From positions 338,376-402,375 of the forward strand of contig LGYU01000013.1 in the NCBI GenBank assembly GCA_001302245.1: DNA of 64,000 nucleotides, written 5' to 3'. The stretch is from Chitinophagaceae bacterium PMP191F. GTDB lineage: Bacteria > Bacteroidota > Bacteroidia > Chitinophagales > Chitinophagaceae. The notes under the pieces were generated by a model. That model saw nothing but the letters and a program-made list of their open reading frames with translations, had not been told where the DNA came from and searched no databases. The translations under genes and the position numbers were made by a program. This document shows positions 53,294 through 61,465 of this stretch, in pieces (within the stretch, counting starts at the first letter, position 1; the number at the start of each line of letters is the position of its first letter).

Positions 53294-53935
53294 TTAATGA
53301 GGTTTGGAAAACTTCATTTCTCCTGCTGCAATGGTAACCGGTAGCGCGTTTTCAGCGGGTGGTAAAGGACAACTGAACCCTGATAAATAGGCACAATAAG
53401 GATTGTACGCTTTGTTGAAATCTACTATCAGCCGGTTCTGGTGAATATCGCCTGTTGTAACATCTATATAGCGGCCATTATCGTATGAACCGGCACCGGT
53501 AGTAAGATCTGTAAAGGGAATAAACAGGTAGTCCTTGTATTTGGGCATATTTATCAGCGATTGCGACTGATACACAAACAGGTGCGCTGTAGTGTCGTGA
53601 ATACGGAAGGTAACTTTTCCGTACTTCCTGAATACCTGTGATTTACCTGTTGTAGTAGGCATGTTGAACCATTCACCATTGGCAATATATTCAAACTGCC
53701 CGGTAACACAATAAGCTTTGCTGATATTATAAAAGCGGATATACTGTTTGTCTGCTGCCTTTACTACTTCATGCGAATCAATATATTTCTGCTGGTAGAC
53801 CTTAATAGAATCAGTATAGCCTTTGTGCTGGGCTATTGCAGTATGAAACAGTAATGCTGATATAACGGAGAGTATAGCGGTGCGCAAAGGAGTTAGTTTT
53901 GATGGTAAGGTAAAAATATTTCTGCCATCATACAA
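53294..53935 (-). CDS. DUF1684-type secreted protein
   Basis: The 213-residue protein has an export signal and the DUF1684 pattern: I-P-F-T-D-L-T-T-G in the middle, then D-N-G-R-Y-I-D-V, I-V-D-F-N-K-A-Y-N-P-Y-C-A-Y and C-P-L-P-P-A-E-N. Members are small periplasmic or secreted proteins of unknown function. The start is ambiguous. The ATG at 53935 overlaps the end of the ctlX gene by 43 bases. A TTG at 53887 would avoid the overlap and give a textbook 20-residue signal peptide. It lies between ctlX and the archaemetzincin gene on the same strand. Confidence 0.75.
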   Translation of the reverse strand: MYDGRNIFTLPSKLTPLRTAILSVISALLFHTAIAQHKGYTDSIKVYQQKYIDSHEVVKAADKQYIRFYNISKAYCVTGQFEYIANGEWFNMPTTTGKSQVFRKYGKVTFRIHDTTAHLFVYQSQSLINMPKYKDYLFIPFTDLTTGAGSYDNGRYIDVTTGDIHQNRLIVDFNKAYNPYCAYLSGFSCPLPPAENALPVTIAAGEMKFSKPH

Positions 53936-54810
53936 CGGGCACTGCCTCCCCCGTTGTTTTCAATGGTAGTAAGTGGTGCATAGATCACTGTATTGTAAGT
54001 GTTCAGTTTATGTTGTTGCACAGGTGTAAGACTTTTCCAGGCACGGGCCGACATTACCAGGATCAATTCGCCCTTTTTATTCTGTACCTGCAGCATATTG
54101 CCTGCAAAATTGCCCAGTTGCTCCATGCTGATAGCGATCAGTTCTTTGCCGGAATGTGCAATGGCATCTTTTACAATAGCCCGTTCAAATTCACTGGGAA
54201 TGCAATCCAGGCAGATCACCACATATTTATCTGCCACACACATCAGCACATTGGTGTGATAAATAGGCTGCCCTTTGGCATCTGCAGCATCAAAAATAAC
54301 AGACTCATATCCCATGTGTTCGCAGAAATCTGCCAGTACCTTTTCATCGGTACGTTGCGATAAACACGCATAGGCGATCTTGTTATCACGATCCAGCACC
54401 ATGCTGCCGGTGCCTTCCAGGAACAGGTGTTCTTTTTCGTAGTGGGTAAGGTCAATGGTTTGTTGTATGCTGAAATGTTCTTTTACCTGTTGCAGTACTG
54501 AGGATTTCCTTTCCTGGCGCCGGTTTTCTGCAAACATAGGATACAGACATACAGTGCCATTTTCATGAAACGAGATCCAGTTATTAGGAAAAATAGAATC
54601 GGGGGTGTGTGGCTCAGGCGTATCATTCACTACCAGTACATCAACGTCATTGTTGCGTAGGATATTGACAAGGGCATCAAATTCCTGCAATGCTTTTTCC
54701 TGTGCTTCATTATCCTGTCCTGCTACCTGGAAAGCATTGTTGACAGCCGTCTGGGCATTAAACCCAAAATGAACCGGCCTGATCATCAGTATGTGTGAAG
54801 TGTTTTGCAT
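53893..54810 (-). CDS. ctlX: Citrulline utilisation hydrolase CtlX
   Basis: The 305-residue protein is a pentein-fold hydrolase of the amidinotransferase/CtlX family. Recognisable motifs are M-I-R-P-V-H-F-G-F-N at the start, I-F-P-N-N-W, then H-L-F-L-E-G-T-G-S-M-V-L-D and a late S-A-R-C-M-M-A-E-I-F with the catalytic Cys. CtlX hydrolyses citrulline to ornithine in Francisella, giving an alternative to ornithine carbamoyltransferase and carbamate kinase. The arginine deiminase gene lies 121 bases upstream on the same strand, so arginine would be processed through citrulline to ornithine. Confidence 0.85.
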   Translation of the reverse strand: MQNTSHILMIRPVHFGFNAQTAVNNAFQVAGQDNEAQEKALQEFDALVNILRNNDVDVLVVNDTPEPHTPDSIFPNNWISFHENGTVCLYPMFAENRRQERKSSVLQQVKEHFSIQQTIDLTHYEKEHLFLEGTGSMVLDRDNKIAYACLSQRTDEKVLADFCEHMGYESVIFDAADAKGQPIYHTNVLMCVADKYVVICLDCIPSEFERAIVKDAIAHSGKELIAISMEQLGNFAGNMLQVQNKKGELILVMSARAWKSLTPVQQHKLNTYNTVIYAPLTTIENNGGGSARCMMAEIFLPYHQN

Positions 54811-54931
54811 GGTTTATTATGAATGAGAGCTGCAATAAGAAGTCTGAATGCACAGCTTATTATCAGCAGACCCTGAATGAAATAAAAATTGTTACAGAAA
54901 CAGGTAATGGTCAGAAACCGTTAATCAGACC

Positions 54932-56380
54932 TCAGACATCTTCTCTCAGCAAAGGCATACTCATGCAATGGAAGCCTCCACGTGCACGGGACAATTCTGC
55001 TGAAGGCATCAGTATCAAAGTATCTTCAAGATCTGAAGGTGCTGTGGTGCCGTTTTCAAACTGTTCCAGCAATTCTTTTACTGTTATTACATTGAACCCC
55101 GCGTCCTTAAATGCTTCTATGGTTTTATCATTACGGTCATATCCCAGTACCACACCCTCACGCAATGCAAGCAGGTTGCAGGAGTCGGTCCATTGTTCAC
55201 GGGTATCAAAAGGGAACTGGTTGTTGCCGGAATAAATGAATTGTACTTTTTCATCGCAATCCAGGTCATTTTCACTGATATCGATCAGCAATTCTTCCAG
55301 GTTGTCAAAATACTTCGGATTATCGAGATCTTTCTTTTTAAATTGAATGATCTTGATTTTTTCATCTTTTTTAACACCATCCAGCACGCGCTCAACAGGA
55401 TCGGCGTCTTCGTGTTTCATCACTTTTTTAGAAAAAGCGCCCAGCATCACCCACACGTTGCGTTTTACCTGCGTAAAAACGGTATCAATGTGCATATAAT
55501 CCCGCTTTTTGGGAATTTTGATGATGGTGATCTTTTTAACAATGTTCTTATCGAACAACATGTTTACTACCTGGCGGGCCGCTTCCATAGAAGTGCGCTC
55601 ACTTACGCCAACCAACAGGTGATCTTTGGTCACTACCATTACATCACCACCTTCCAGGGTTACTTTTTTCTCATCACCATCGCGTGGCAGTAGAAAATGG
55701 TGAAATGTATCCGGTATCTCCAGGATATTGTCGTGGTATTCACTGAACAATGGATGATTGAAGAAAATATATTTAGCCAGCAATGCTTCACGGGTGCGTG
55801 CCTTACGGGCTGGTTTGTTCAGTAAAATGTGATCATTGATCACGATACCGATATCGCGGGTAAAAATAAAGTTAGGAATAGGAGGGAATACCAGTGTTTC
55901 TTCAGGTAATGCACCGCTGATGAATACTTTTGATAGTTGTATAGGCGTCAGCTCCAGTAGTGCATTCTGCATGGCGTATGAACAACCTTCAATGGCGCAG
56001 ACAGAAGCCACCAGTTTCAAACGGATATCAGAATTTTCCAGTACTTCGGCCAGCAGCCATTCCAGTTCCACCACTTTATCGGAACGGAAAAAATCTTTTT
56101 TCTCGGGTTTGTAAAAATTCCTGTGGGTAGCGGGCGCATCCACCTCCTGCAAACGTCCTTTTATTTTACCAGGATCAAGAAAGTACAGCAGTATTTTGGT
56201 GTAGTAATCGTATTCTTTGCGGCGGATGGTATCGAGGTGTACAATGTCTTCAAACAACCAGTCCTGGGCTTTGGAGGGAACAACCCTGCCTAAACCACTG
56301 TCGGGACTATGTACCAGTAATCGTCGTAGTGTACCTATCTCTGAAGTAACGTGCACAATATTCTTATCTTTTTTAGTCAT
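54932..56380 (-). CDS. arcA: Arginine deiminase
   Basis: The 482-residue protein is a pentein-fold arginine deiminase. It has the substrate-binding motif F-T-R-D-I-G, the H-I-D-T-V-F-T motif with catalytic His, and the terminal nucleophile G-G-F-H-C-M-S-M-P. It hydrolyses arginine to citrulline and ammonia. The length exceeds the usual 410 or so residues, mainly from a longer central region (about residues 95-160). ctlX follows after 121 bases on the same strand. Carbamate kinase and ornithine carbamoyltransferase are not in the window, so energy gain by the classical arc operon is unlikely here. Confidence 0.88.
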   Translation of the reverse strand: MTKKDKNIVHVTSEIGTLRRLLVHSPDSGLGRVVPSKAQDWLFEDIVHLDTIRRKEYDYYTKILLYFLDPGKIKGRLQEVDAPATHRNFYKPEKKDFFRSDKVVELEWLLAEVLENSDIRLKLVASVCAIEGCSYAMQNALLELTPIQLSKVFISGALPEETLVFPPIPNFIFTRDIGIVINDHILLNKPARKARTREALLAKYIFFNHPLFSEYHDNILEIPDTFHHFLLPRDGDEKKVTLEGGDVMVVTKDHLLVGVSERTSMEAARQVVNMLFDKNIVKKITIIKIPKKRDYMHIDTVFTQVKRNVWVMLGAFSKKVMKHEDADPVERVLDGVKKDEKIKIIQFKKKDLDNPKYFDNLEELLIDISENDLDCDEKVQFIYSGNNQFPFDTREQWTDSCNLLALREGVVLGYDRNDKTIEAFKDAGFNVITVKELLEQFENGTTAPSDLEDTLILMPSAELSRARGGFHCMSMPLLREDV

Positions 56381-56710
56381 ATAGACAAAAATTAATCTAT
56401 TACAGGTGAATAAATCGGATTGGAAAATGGTCTATAATAATTACAAACGCTAACCGGGAATATAGTAGTTAACCGGAAGCAGGCGCTCGGCAAAAGAGAA
56501 AAAGCGGATGGGTCGTTTAATGGCAGGTTGCATAGGAATAATGCTTACAACAAAGATAATGAATTCCGGGAAAGACCAAATGCCCCACACTGGCGGGTTG
56601 ATTGAGAATGAATTAGTTGCGATTGAAATAGTTTTAAAAAACGAACAATTGTTAGTTAAAATCATTAATTCTGTTATTTTTGCCACCAATTAAAAAGCCT
56701 TTCTTGTCTT
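56381..56710. other. Intergenic region before the acyl-CoA dehydrogenase
   Basis: No gene is supported with confidence. It holds the promoter at 56650-56682 for the acyl-CoA dehydrogenase. A 79-codon minus strand frame (56450-56689) is hydrophobic but has no recognisable family. Confidence 0.35.
56650..56682 (+). promoter_or_regulatory. Bacteroidota-type promoter for the acyl-CoA dehydrogenase
   Basis: TTG near 56650-56652 and TATTTTTG at 56675-56682 (spacer about 22). Transcription would start near 56689, 22 bases before the ATG. Confidence 0.6.
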
Positions 56711-57865
56711 ATGCAATTTCAATTAACAGAAGAACAACTGATGATTCAGCGTGCTGCCCGCGATTTTGCGCAGCAGGAATGTTTACCCGGTGTAATTGAA
56801 CGCGATGAGCACCAGAAATTTCCCAGGGAGCAGATCTATAAACTGGCCGAACTGGGATTTATGGGAATGATGGTGGATCCAAAGTATGGCGGAGCAGGTA
56901 TGGACACGGTAAGTTATGTGCTGGCCATGGAAGAGATCAGTAAAATTGACGCCAGCGTAAGTGTTTGTATGAGCGTGAACAACAGTCTGGTAAGCTGGGG
57001 GCTTGAACAATTTGGCTCAGAAGAACAGAAACAGCAATACCTGGTGCCACTGGCACAGGGCCGCAAAGATGGTGAACTGTATATTGGTGCTTTTTTGCTG
57101 AGTGAACCTGAAGCTGGCAGTGATGCTACTTCACAACGCACTACGGCGGAAGATCAGGGTGACCATTACCTGCTGAACGGTACCAAAAACTGGATCACCA
57201 ACGGTTCATCGGCTTCTGTTTACCTTGTAATGGCACAAACAGATGCAGCGAAAGGCAGCAAAGGTATCAACGTATTTATTGTAGAAAAGAATTGGCCCGG
57301 CGTTACTGTTGGTGCCAAAGAAAATAAACTGGGTATCCGTGGCAGTGACACGCATACTATCCTGTTCAATGATGTAAAAGTGCCGAAAGCCAACAGGATC
57401 GGTGCCGATGGATTCGGATTCACGTTTGCCATGAAAACACTGGCAGGTGGCCGTATTGGTATTGCCTCGCAGGCATTGGGTATTGCCAGCGGTGCTTATG
57501 AGCTGGCTTTGAAATATTCCAAAGAAAGAAAAGCATTTGGGAAGGAGATCATGCATCACCAGGCCATACAGTTTAAACTGGCAGATATGGCTACGCGTGT
57601 GGAAGCTGCCCGTTTGCTGTGTCTGAAAGCAGCATGGGAAAAAGATCAGCATCTTGATTATGGCTTAAGTTCTTCCATGGCCAAAGTATACTCCAGTGAA
57701 GCAGCCATGTGGGTTTCGGTGGAGGCAGTACAGATACACGGTGGTTATGGTTATGTAAAAGAATATCATGTAGAACGCCTGATGCGTGATGCCAAGATCA
57801 CCCAGATCTATGAAGGTACCAGCGAGGTACAACGTATTGTGATCAGCAGAAGCATATTGAAGTAA
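56711..57865 (+). CDS. Acyl-CoA dehydrogenase
   Basis: The 384-residue protein has the FAD and acyl-CoA motifs of the family. It has N-terminal L-T-E-E-Q-L-M-I-Q-R, S-E-P-E-A-G-S-D in the middle, F-G-K-E-I-M-H-H-Q-A-I-Q-F, and the catalytic glutamate in I-Y-E-G-T-S-E-V-Q-R, the position used by short- and medium-chain enzymes. It introduces the double bond in beta-oxidation, passing electrons to ETF. It is monocistronic, with its own promoter and the terminator at 57893-57926. Chain length specificity is not clear. Confidence 0.93.
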   Translation: MQFQLTEEQLMIQRAARDFAQQECLPGVIERDEHQKFPREQIYKLAELGFMGMMVDPKYGGAGMDTVSYVLAMEEISKIDASVSVCMSVNNSLVSWGLEQFGSEEQKQQYLVPLAQGRKDGELYIGAFLLSEPEAGSDATSQRTTAEDQGDHYLLNGTKNWITNGSSASVYLVMAQTDAAKGSKGINVFIVEKNWPGVTVGAKENKLGIRGSDTHTILFNDVKVPKANRIGADGFGFTFAMKTLAGGRIGIASQALGIASGAYELALKYSKERKAFGKEIMHHQAIQFKLADMATRVEAARLLCLKAAWEKDQHLDYGLSSSMAKVYSSEAAMWVSVEAVQIHGGYGYVKEYHVERLMRDAKITQIYEGTSEVQRIVISRSILK

Positions 57866-57892
57866 TCTGAACATATACTGATCTGGAAATGT

Positions 57893-57926
57893 AAAAGTCT
57901 CTGAATGTATTTTCAGAGGCTTTTTT
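57893..57926 (+). terminator. Intrinsic terminator after the acyl-CoA dehydrogenase gene
   Basis: AAAAGTCTCTGAA pairs with TTCAGAGGCTTTT with one mismatch, around a loop near 57906-57911, followed by T residues. It lies 28 bases after the stop. Confidence 0.75.
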
Positions 57927-58062
57927 GTTGGCAGGATGGTTAAATAGTTTTCAAGAGAAAATTTTAACATCAAAACTATCCATCTATCAGACCATCAGTC
58001 CCTATATCCCTGGCTAATATACCTGCTTTGCTGTATTTTTAGCGTTCATAAACACCCCCCTC

Positions 58063-58833
58063 ATGAGCATTATCCAGTTTTCCCGTTTACGCAAGCAATA
58101 CAGCGGTAATTATGTATTGAAAGGTATTGATTTGCAGGTTGATGGTGGACAGATCATTGGTTACATTGGTCCCAACGGAGCCGGTAAAAGTACCACCATT
58201 AAAATACTGACCGGCATTATCAGCGATTTTGAAGGCGATGTGAATGTGTTGGGAATGGATATTCGCAAACAACCACAGGAAATCAAACAGCGTATTGGCT
58301 ATATACCTGAGCAGGCAGCATTGTATGAAGTGCTGACGCCGCTGGAGTATCTTGATTTTGTAGGAAAACTATACCGGCTGGAGGAAGCTGTTATTGAGAA
58401 AAAAGCATGGGAACTGCTGCGTTTGTTTGAACTGGCCGATAAAGCTGAAACACGTATGAGCAGCTTTAGTAAAGGGATGCGTCAGAAGGTATTGCTGATC
58501 TCAGGGCTGATACACAACCCGGAAATTATCTTCCTGGATGAGCCGTTGAGCGGTTTGGATGCCAATGCGGTGATATTGGTGAAAGAAATTCTTGCTCAAT
58601 TAAAACAGGCAGGTAAAACCATTTTTTATTCTTCGCATCTGATGGATGTGGTGGAAAAGATCAGCGATCGTATCATCATCATCAGTAAGGGTGAGGTGAT
58701 AGCAGATGGTACTTTTGAAAAGCTCAAAGCCAGTGCTCACCAGGGATCACTGGAAAACATCTTTACTGCATTGACCGGTGATGAACAACATCAGACCACG
58801 GCCGGGCATTTTATTGATATTCTGAAAAACTAA
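58063..58833 (+). CDS. ABC transporter ATP-binding protein
   Basis: The 256-residue protein has the Walker A motif G-P-N-G-A-G-K-S-T, the ABC signature S-S-F-S-K-G-M-R-Q-K, Walker B I-I-F-L-D-E-P-L-S-G-L-D and the H-loop S-S-H. It is of the exporter/ABC-2 type (R-I-G-Y-I-P-E-Q-A in the Q-loop region). It pairs with the permease gene four bases downstream; together they would export an unknown substrate across the inner membrane. A TATTTTTA element, one mismatch from the -7 consensus, lies before the ATG. Confidence 0.92.
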   Translation: MSIIQFSRLRKQYSGNYVLKGIDLQVDGGQIIGYIGPNGAGKSTTIKILTGIISDFEGDVNVLGMDIRKQPQEIKQRIGYIPEQAALYEVLTPLEYLDFVGKLYRLEEAVIEKKAWELLRLFELADKAETRMSSFSKGMRQKVLLISGLIHNPEIIFLDEPLSGLDANAVILVKEILAQLKQAGKTIFYSSHLMDVVEKISDRIIIISKGEVIADGTFEKLKASAHQGSLENIFTALTGDEQHQTTAGHFIDILKN

Positions 58834-58837
58834 CATC

Positions 58838-60517
58838 ATGGAAAAAATATTACTCAGGCTTTTATTCCTGTTCCGTGGTGTATTTAAACGGCAGGGGGTA
58901 GACGTAACCCAGATGTTCCTGATTGTGCAGATAAAACTGCTGATGGATAAGCGTCGTGTACATGTTGGCTGGCGTCGTAAGCAAAATGAGAACGAAAGTG
59001 ATAATTCAAAGCTCTGGCTGGCCTTTATAGTATACGGTTTCCTGGGATTTTTTATAGCAGTAGCAATAAGCTTAATACCCAATTTTTTACTGGGACTGAT
59101 CATTTTTCATAGTTACCTGCTGTTCATGATGGCGCTGACACTGATCACAGACTTTTCAGCAGTGTTGCTGGATACTACCGACAACCAGGTGATATTGCCA
59201 AGGCCGGTAAGCAGTAAAACACTGTTCATGGCGCGTTCCATGCACATTTTTGTGTACCTGCTGCAGTTTACTATCATACTGGCCATATGCCCTGTGGTAG
59301 CCATTTTTATAAAATATGGTTTGTTGACAGGATTGACAAGTATATTAACCACTATACTTACGGTACTGTTTGCTGTATTTGTTACTTATTTGCTGTACCT
59401 GCTGATCTTGCGGGTGAGCAGTGAGGAAAAAGTAAAAGAGGTGATCACCTTCTTCCAGATCTTTATGACCATCCTGTTTGCAGTGGGTTACCAGGTAGTG
59501 CCAAGGCTGATCAACCTTGAAGAGATGTCATCTGTTTTCAACCTGCAATGGTATTCGTACCTGTTGCCGCCGGTCTGGATGTCGCTGATGCTGGAAGCTG
59601 TTCATAGCGCCATCTTCGACATTACGCATATTGGTATGACATTACTGGCAATAGGAGTTCCTGTTATTACTTTCTGGTTGCTGGTAAAATATTTTGCACC
59701 GTCGTTTGCTGCAAAGCTGGCGGCCTCCAACAGTGATAGTGTAGGCAAAAAAAATACTACCGGAACAGCGCTGCAACACAGTAAAACACTTTCTGAAAAA
59801 CTGTCTGTATTGTTTTGTAAAAGCAGCCTGGAACGTGCAGGCTTTACAATTACCTGGAAGATCACCGGGCGCGATAAGAGTTTCCGTATGCAGTTTTATC
59901 CCAGCCTGGCATACATACTGGTGTTTGTATTCATTTTTGTTTTCAACCGTGGGCAACAAATGGCAGAACACTGGCAGCAATTGCCCGGTACAAATAAGTT
60001 CCTGTGGCTGATCTATCTCCCCATGTTCTCTGTACTGGGAGGTATTTCCCTGCTGTCATTCAATGAAAACTTTCAGGCTGCATGGGTTTATTACTGTACA
60101 CCCATCAACAGGCCCGGCGAAATTATATCCGGTATGCTGAAAGCACTGCTGGTCAAATATTTTATTATCATATATACAGTCATGTTTGTTTTTGCATTGT
60201 ATATCTGGGGCCTGCCGGTAATCGATGATTTTATATTCGGATTCTTCAATAGCGTGATGTGTTTCTTTATACAGGCATCGTTATCGCCCACTTATCTTCC
60301 TTTTTCAATGCAACCGAATGTAAAACAACAATCGGGCAGGTTTGTAATGGTGATACTGCAGATATTGCTGATCAGCCTGATGGTAGGCTTGCATTATGTG
60401 GTTATCAGGTTTGGTTGGTGGTGGTCCTTGTATGCACTGGCCTTGCTGGCTGCAACCGGCATATTTTTCCTCATACGCGGAATGCAACATATGCCGTGGA
60501 GTAAGATCAGCAGCTAA
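58838..60517 (+). CDS. ABC-2-type transporter permease
   Basis: The 559-residue protein has about twelve hydrophobic segments in two blocks, one after a charged N-terminal 65 residues (about 60-265) and a second after about residue 360, separated by a polar region of about 100 residues. That arrangement is typical of large ABC-2 exporter permeases. It starts four bases after the ATPase gene, so the two form a translationally coupled pair. No family with a known substrate is recognised. Confidence 0.8.
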   Translation: MEKILLRLLFLFRGVFKRQGVDVTQMFLIVQIKLLMDKRRVHVGWRRKQNENESDNSKLWLAFIVYGFLGFFIAVAISLIPNFLLGLIIFHSYLLFMMALTLITDFSAVLLDTTDNQVILPRPVSSKTLFMARSMHIFVYLLQFTIILAICPVVAIFIKYGLLTGLTSILTTILTVLFAVFVTYLLYLLILRVSSEEKVKEVITFFQIFMTILFAVGYQVVPRLINLEEMSSVFNLQWYSYLLPPVWMSLMLEAVHSAIFDITHIGMTLLAIGVPVITFWLLVKYFAPSFAAKLAASNSDSVGKKNTTGTALQHSKTLSEKLSVLFCKSSLERAGFTITWKITGRDKSFRMQFYPSLAYILVFVFIFVFNRGQQMAEHWQQLPGTNKFLWLIYLPMFSVLGGISLLSFNENFQAAWVYYCTPINRPGEIISGMLKALLVKYFIIIYTVMFVFALYIWGLPVIDDFIFGFFNSVMCFFIQASLSPTYLPFSMQPNVKQQSGRFVMVILQILLISLMVGLHYVVIRFGWWWSLYALALLAATGIFFLIRGMQHMPWSKISS

Positions 60518-60596
60518 CAGCTAAACAACACAGGTAAGACCGGATTACTTTATACATAGCATGTTTTACTAACTTGCAGCCTGAATTTTGTGAACT

Positions 60597-61286
60597 ATGT
60601 CAGTAAATGAAGCATCGTTTAAAGCCATTGCAGCAGAACTGGCAGGTAAGGCAACGCTGGTAGCTGTTTCCAAAACCAAGCCTGCTGCAGATATACAGGA
60701 ATTGTATAACCTGGGTCAGCGTGATTTTGGTGAGAACTATGTGCAGGAACTGGTAGATAAACAAGCTGAGTTGCCTGCGGATATCCGCTGGCATTTCATT
60801 GGTCATCTGCAATCCAACAAGGTTAAATACATTGCTCCTTTTGTTCATCTTATTCATGGAATTGACAGCGCCAGACTATTGCAGGAGGTAAATAAACAGG
60901 CCGTACGTAATAACCGTATTATAAACGTATTGCTGCAGGTACATATAGCCAGGGAAGAAACGAAGTTTGGAATGGATGAACAGGAGCTGGAAACATTGCT
61001 TACACAATTAACTACCAATGCCAGTGAATGGGCCAATGTGCGGGTATCGGGCCTGATGGGCATGGCCTCTTTTACAGAGGATAAAGAAGTGGTCAGGAGT
61101 GAATTTCATTATCTGCAATTACTTGCACACAAATATTCTAAACAAACTGTGCCAAATTGTTCGTTTAACATCCTCTCTATGGGTATGAGCAGCGATTATG
61201 CGGTTGCTTTGGAAGAAGGCAGTACCATGGTGCGTATAGGAAGTTTGTTGTTTGGAGCAAGAGAGAAGAAAGAAAAAAGCCAGTAA
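60597..61286 (+). CDS. yggS: YggS-family PLP homeostasis protein
   Basis: The 229-residue protein matches the YggS/PLPBP family. It has V-A-V-S-K-T-K-P with the PLP-binding lysine near residue 25-27, then F-G-E-N-Y-V-Q-E-L, the W-H-F-I-G-H-L-Q-S-N-K motif and M-G-M-S-S-D-Y near 200. These proteins bind PLP without catalysis and balance vitamin B6 pools in the cytoplasm. The gene follows the ABC pair by 79 bases on the same strand, without obvious functional connection. A repeat-rich gap separates it from the convergent S9 peptidase. Confidence 0.92.
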   Translation: MSVNEASFKAIAAELAGKATLVAVSKTKPAADIQELYNLGQRDFGENYVQELVDKQAELPADIRWHFIGHLQSNKVKYIAPFVHLIHGIDSARLLQEVNKQAVRNNRIINVLLQVHIAREETKFGMDEQELETLLTQLTTNASEWANVRVSGLMGMASFTEDKEVVRSEFHYLQLLAHKYSKQTVPNCSFNILSMGMSSDYAVALEEGSTMVRIGSLLFGAREKKEKSQ

Positions 61287-61355
61287 TGGAAAGTACGAAG
61301 TGCGGCTTTGTTCTGACCTGTATTTGTTACCTGGTAAATTATTGTATTTAAAATA

Positions 61356-61424
61356 AAAGGACGAAGCGCGAATATGAATCATTCGAACTTCGTCCTTTGT
61401 ATTTCGTGTTTAAAAACGAAGTAC
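61356..61424. repeat. Tandem palindromic intergenic repeats between yggS and the S9 peptidase
   Basis: An 11-bp stem AAAGGACGAAG (61356-61366) pairs with CTTCGTCCTTT (61388-61398), with an inner CGAAT/ATTCG pair. It is followed by a second hairpin at 61399-61424 with TTTCGT and AACGAAGTAC-type arms. The words overlap those of the GAAGTACGAAATAC repeats at 29861 and 37871. The first hairpin may also act as the terminator between the two convergent genes. Confidence 0.6.
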
Positions 61425-61465
61425 AGATTTTCAGTGAACAGTACTTTGTTTTTATTATTTCGTAT

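Noticed and set aside
56450..56689. A 79-codon minus strand frame with hydrophobic stretches upstream of the acyl-CoA dehydrogenase
   Set aside because: It overlaps the promoter of the acyl-CoA dehydrogenase gene on the other strand and matches nothing I recognise; it could be a decayed gene but this is not supportable here.
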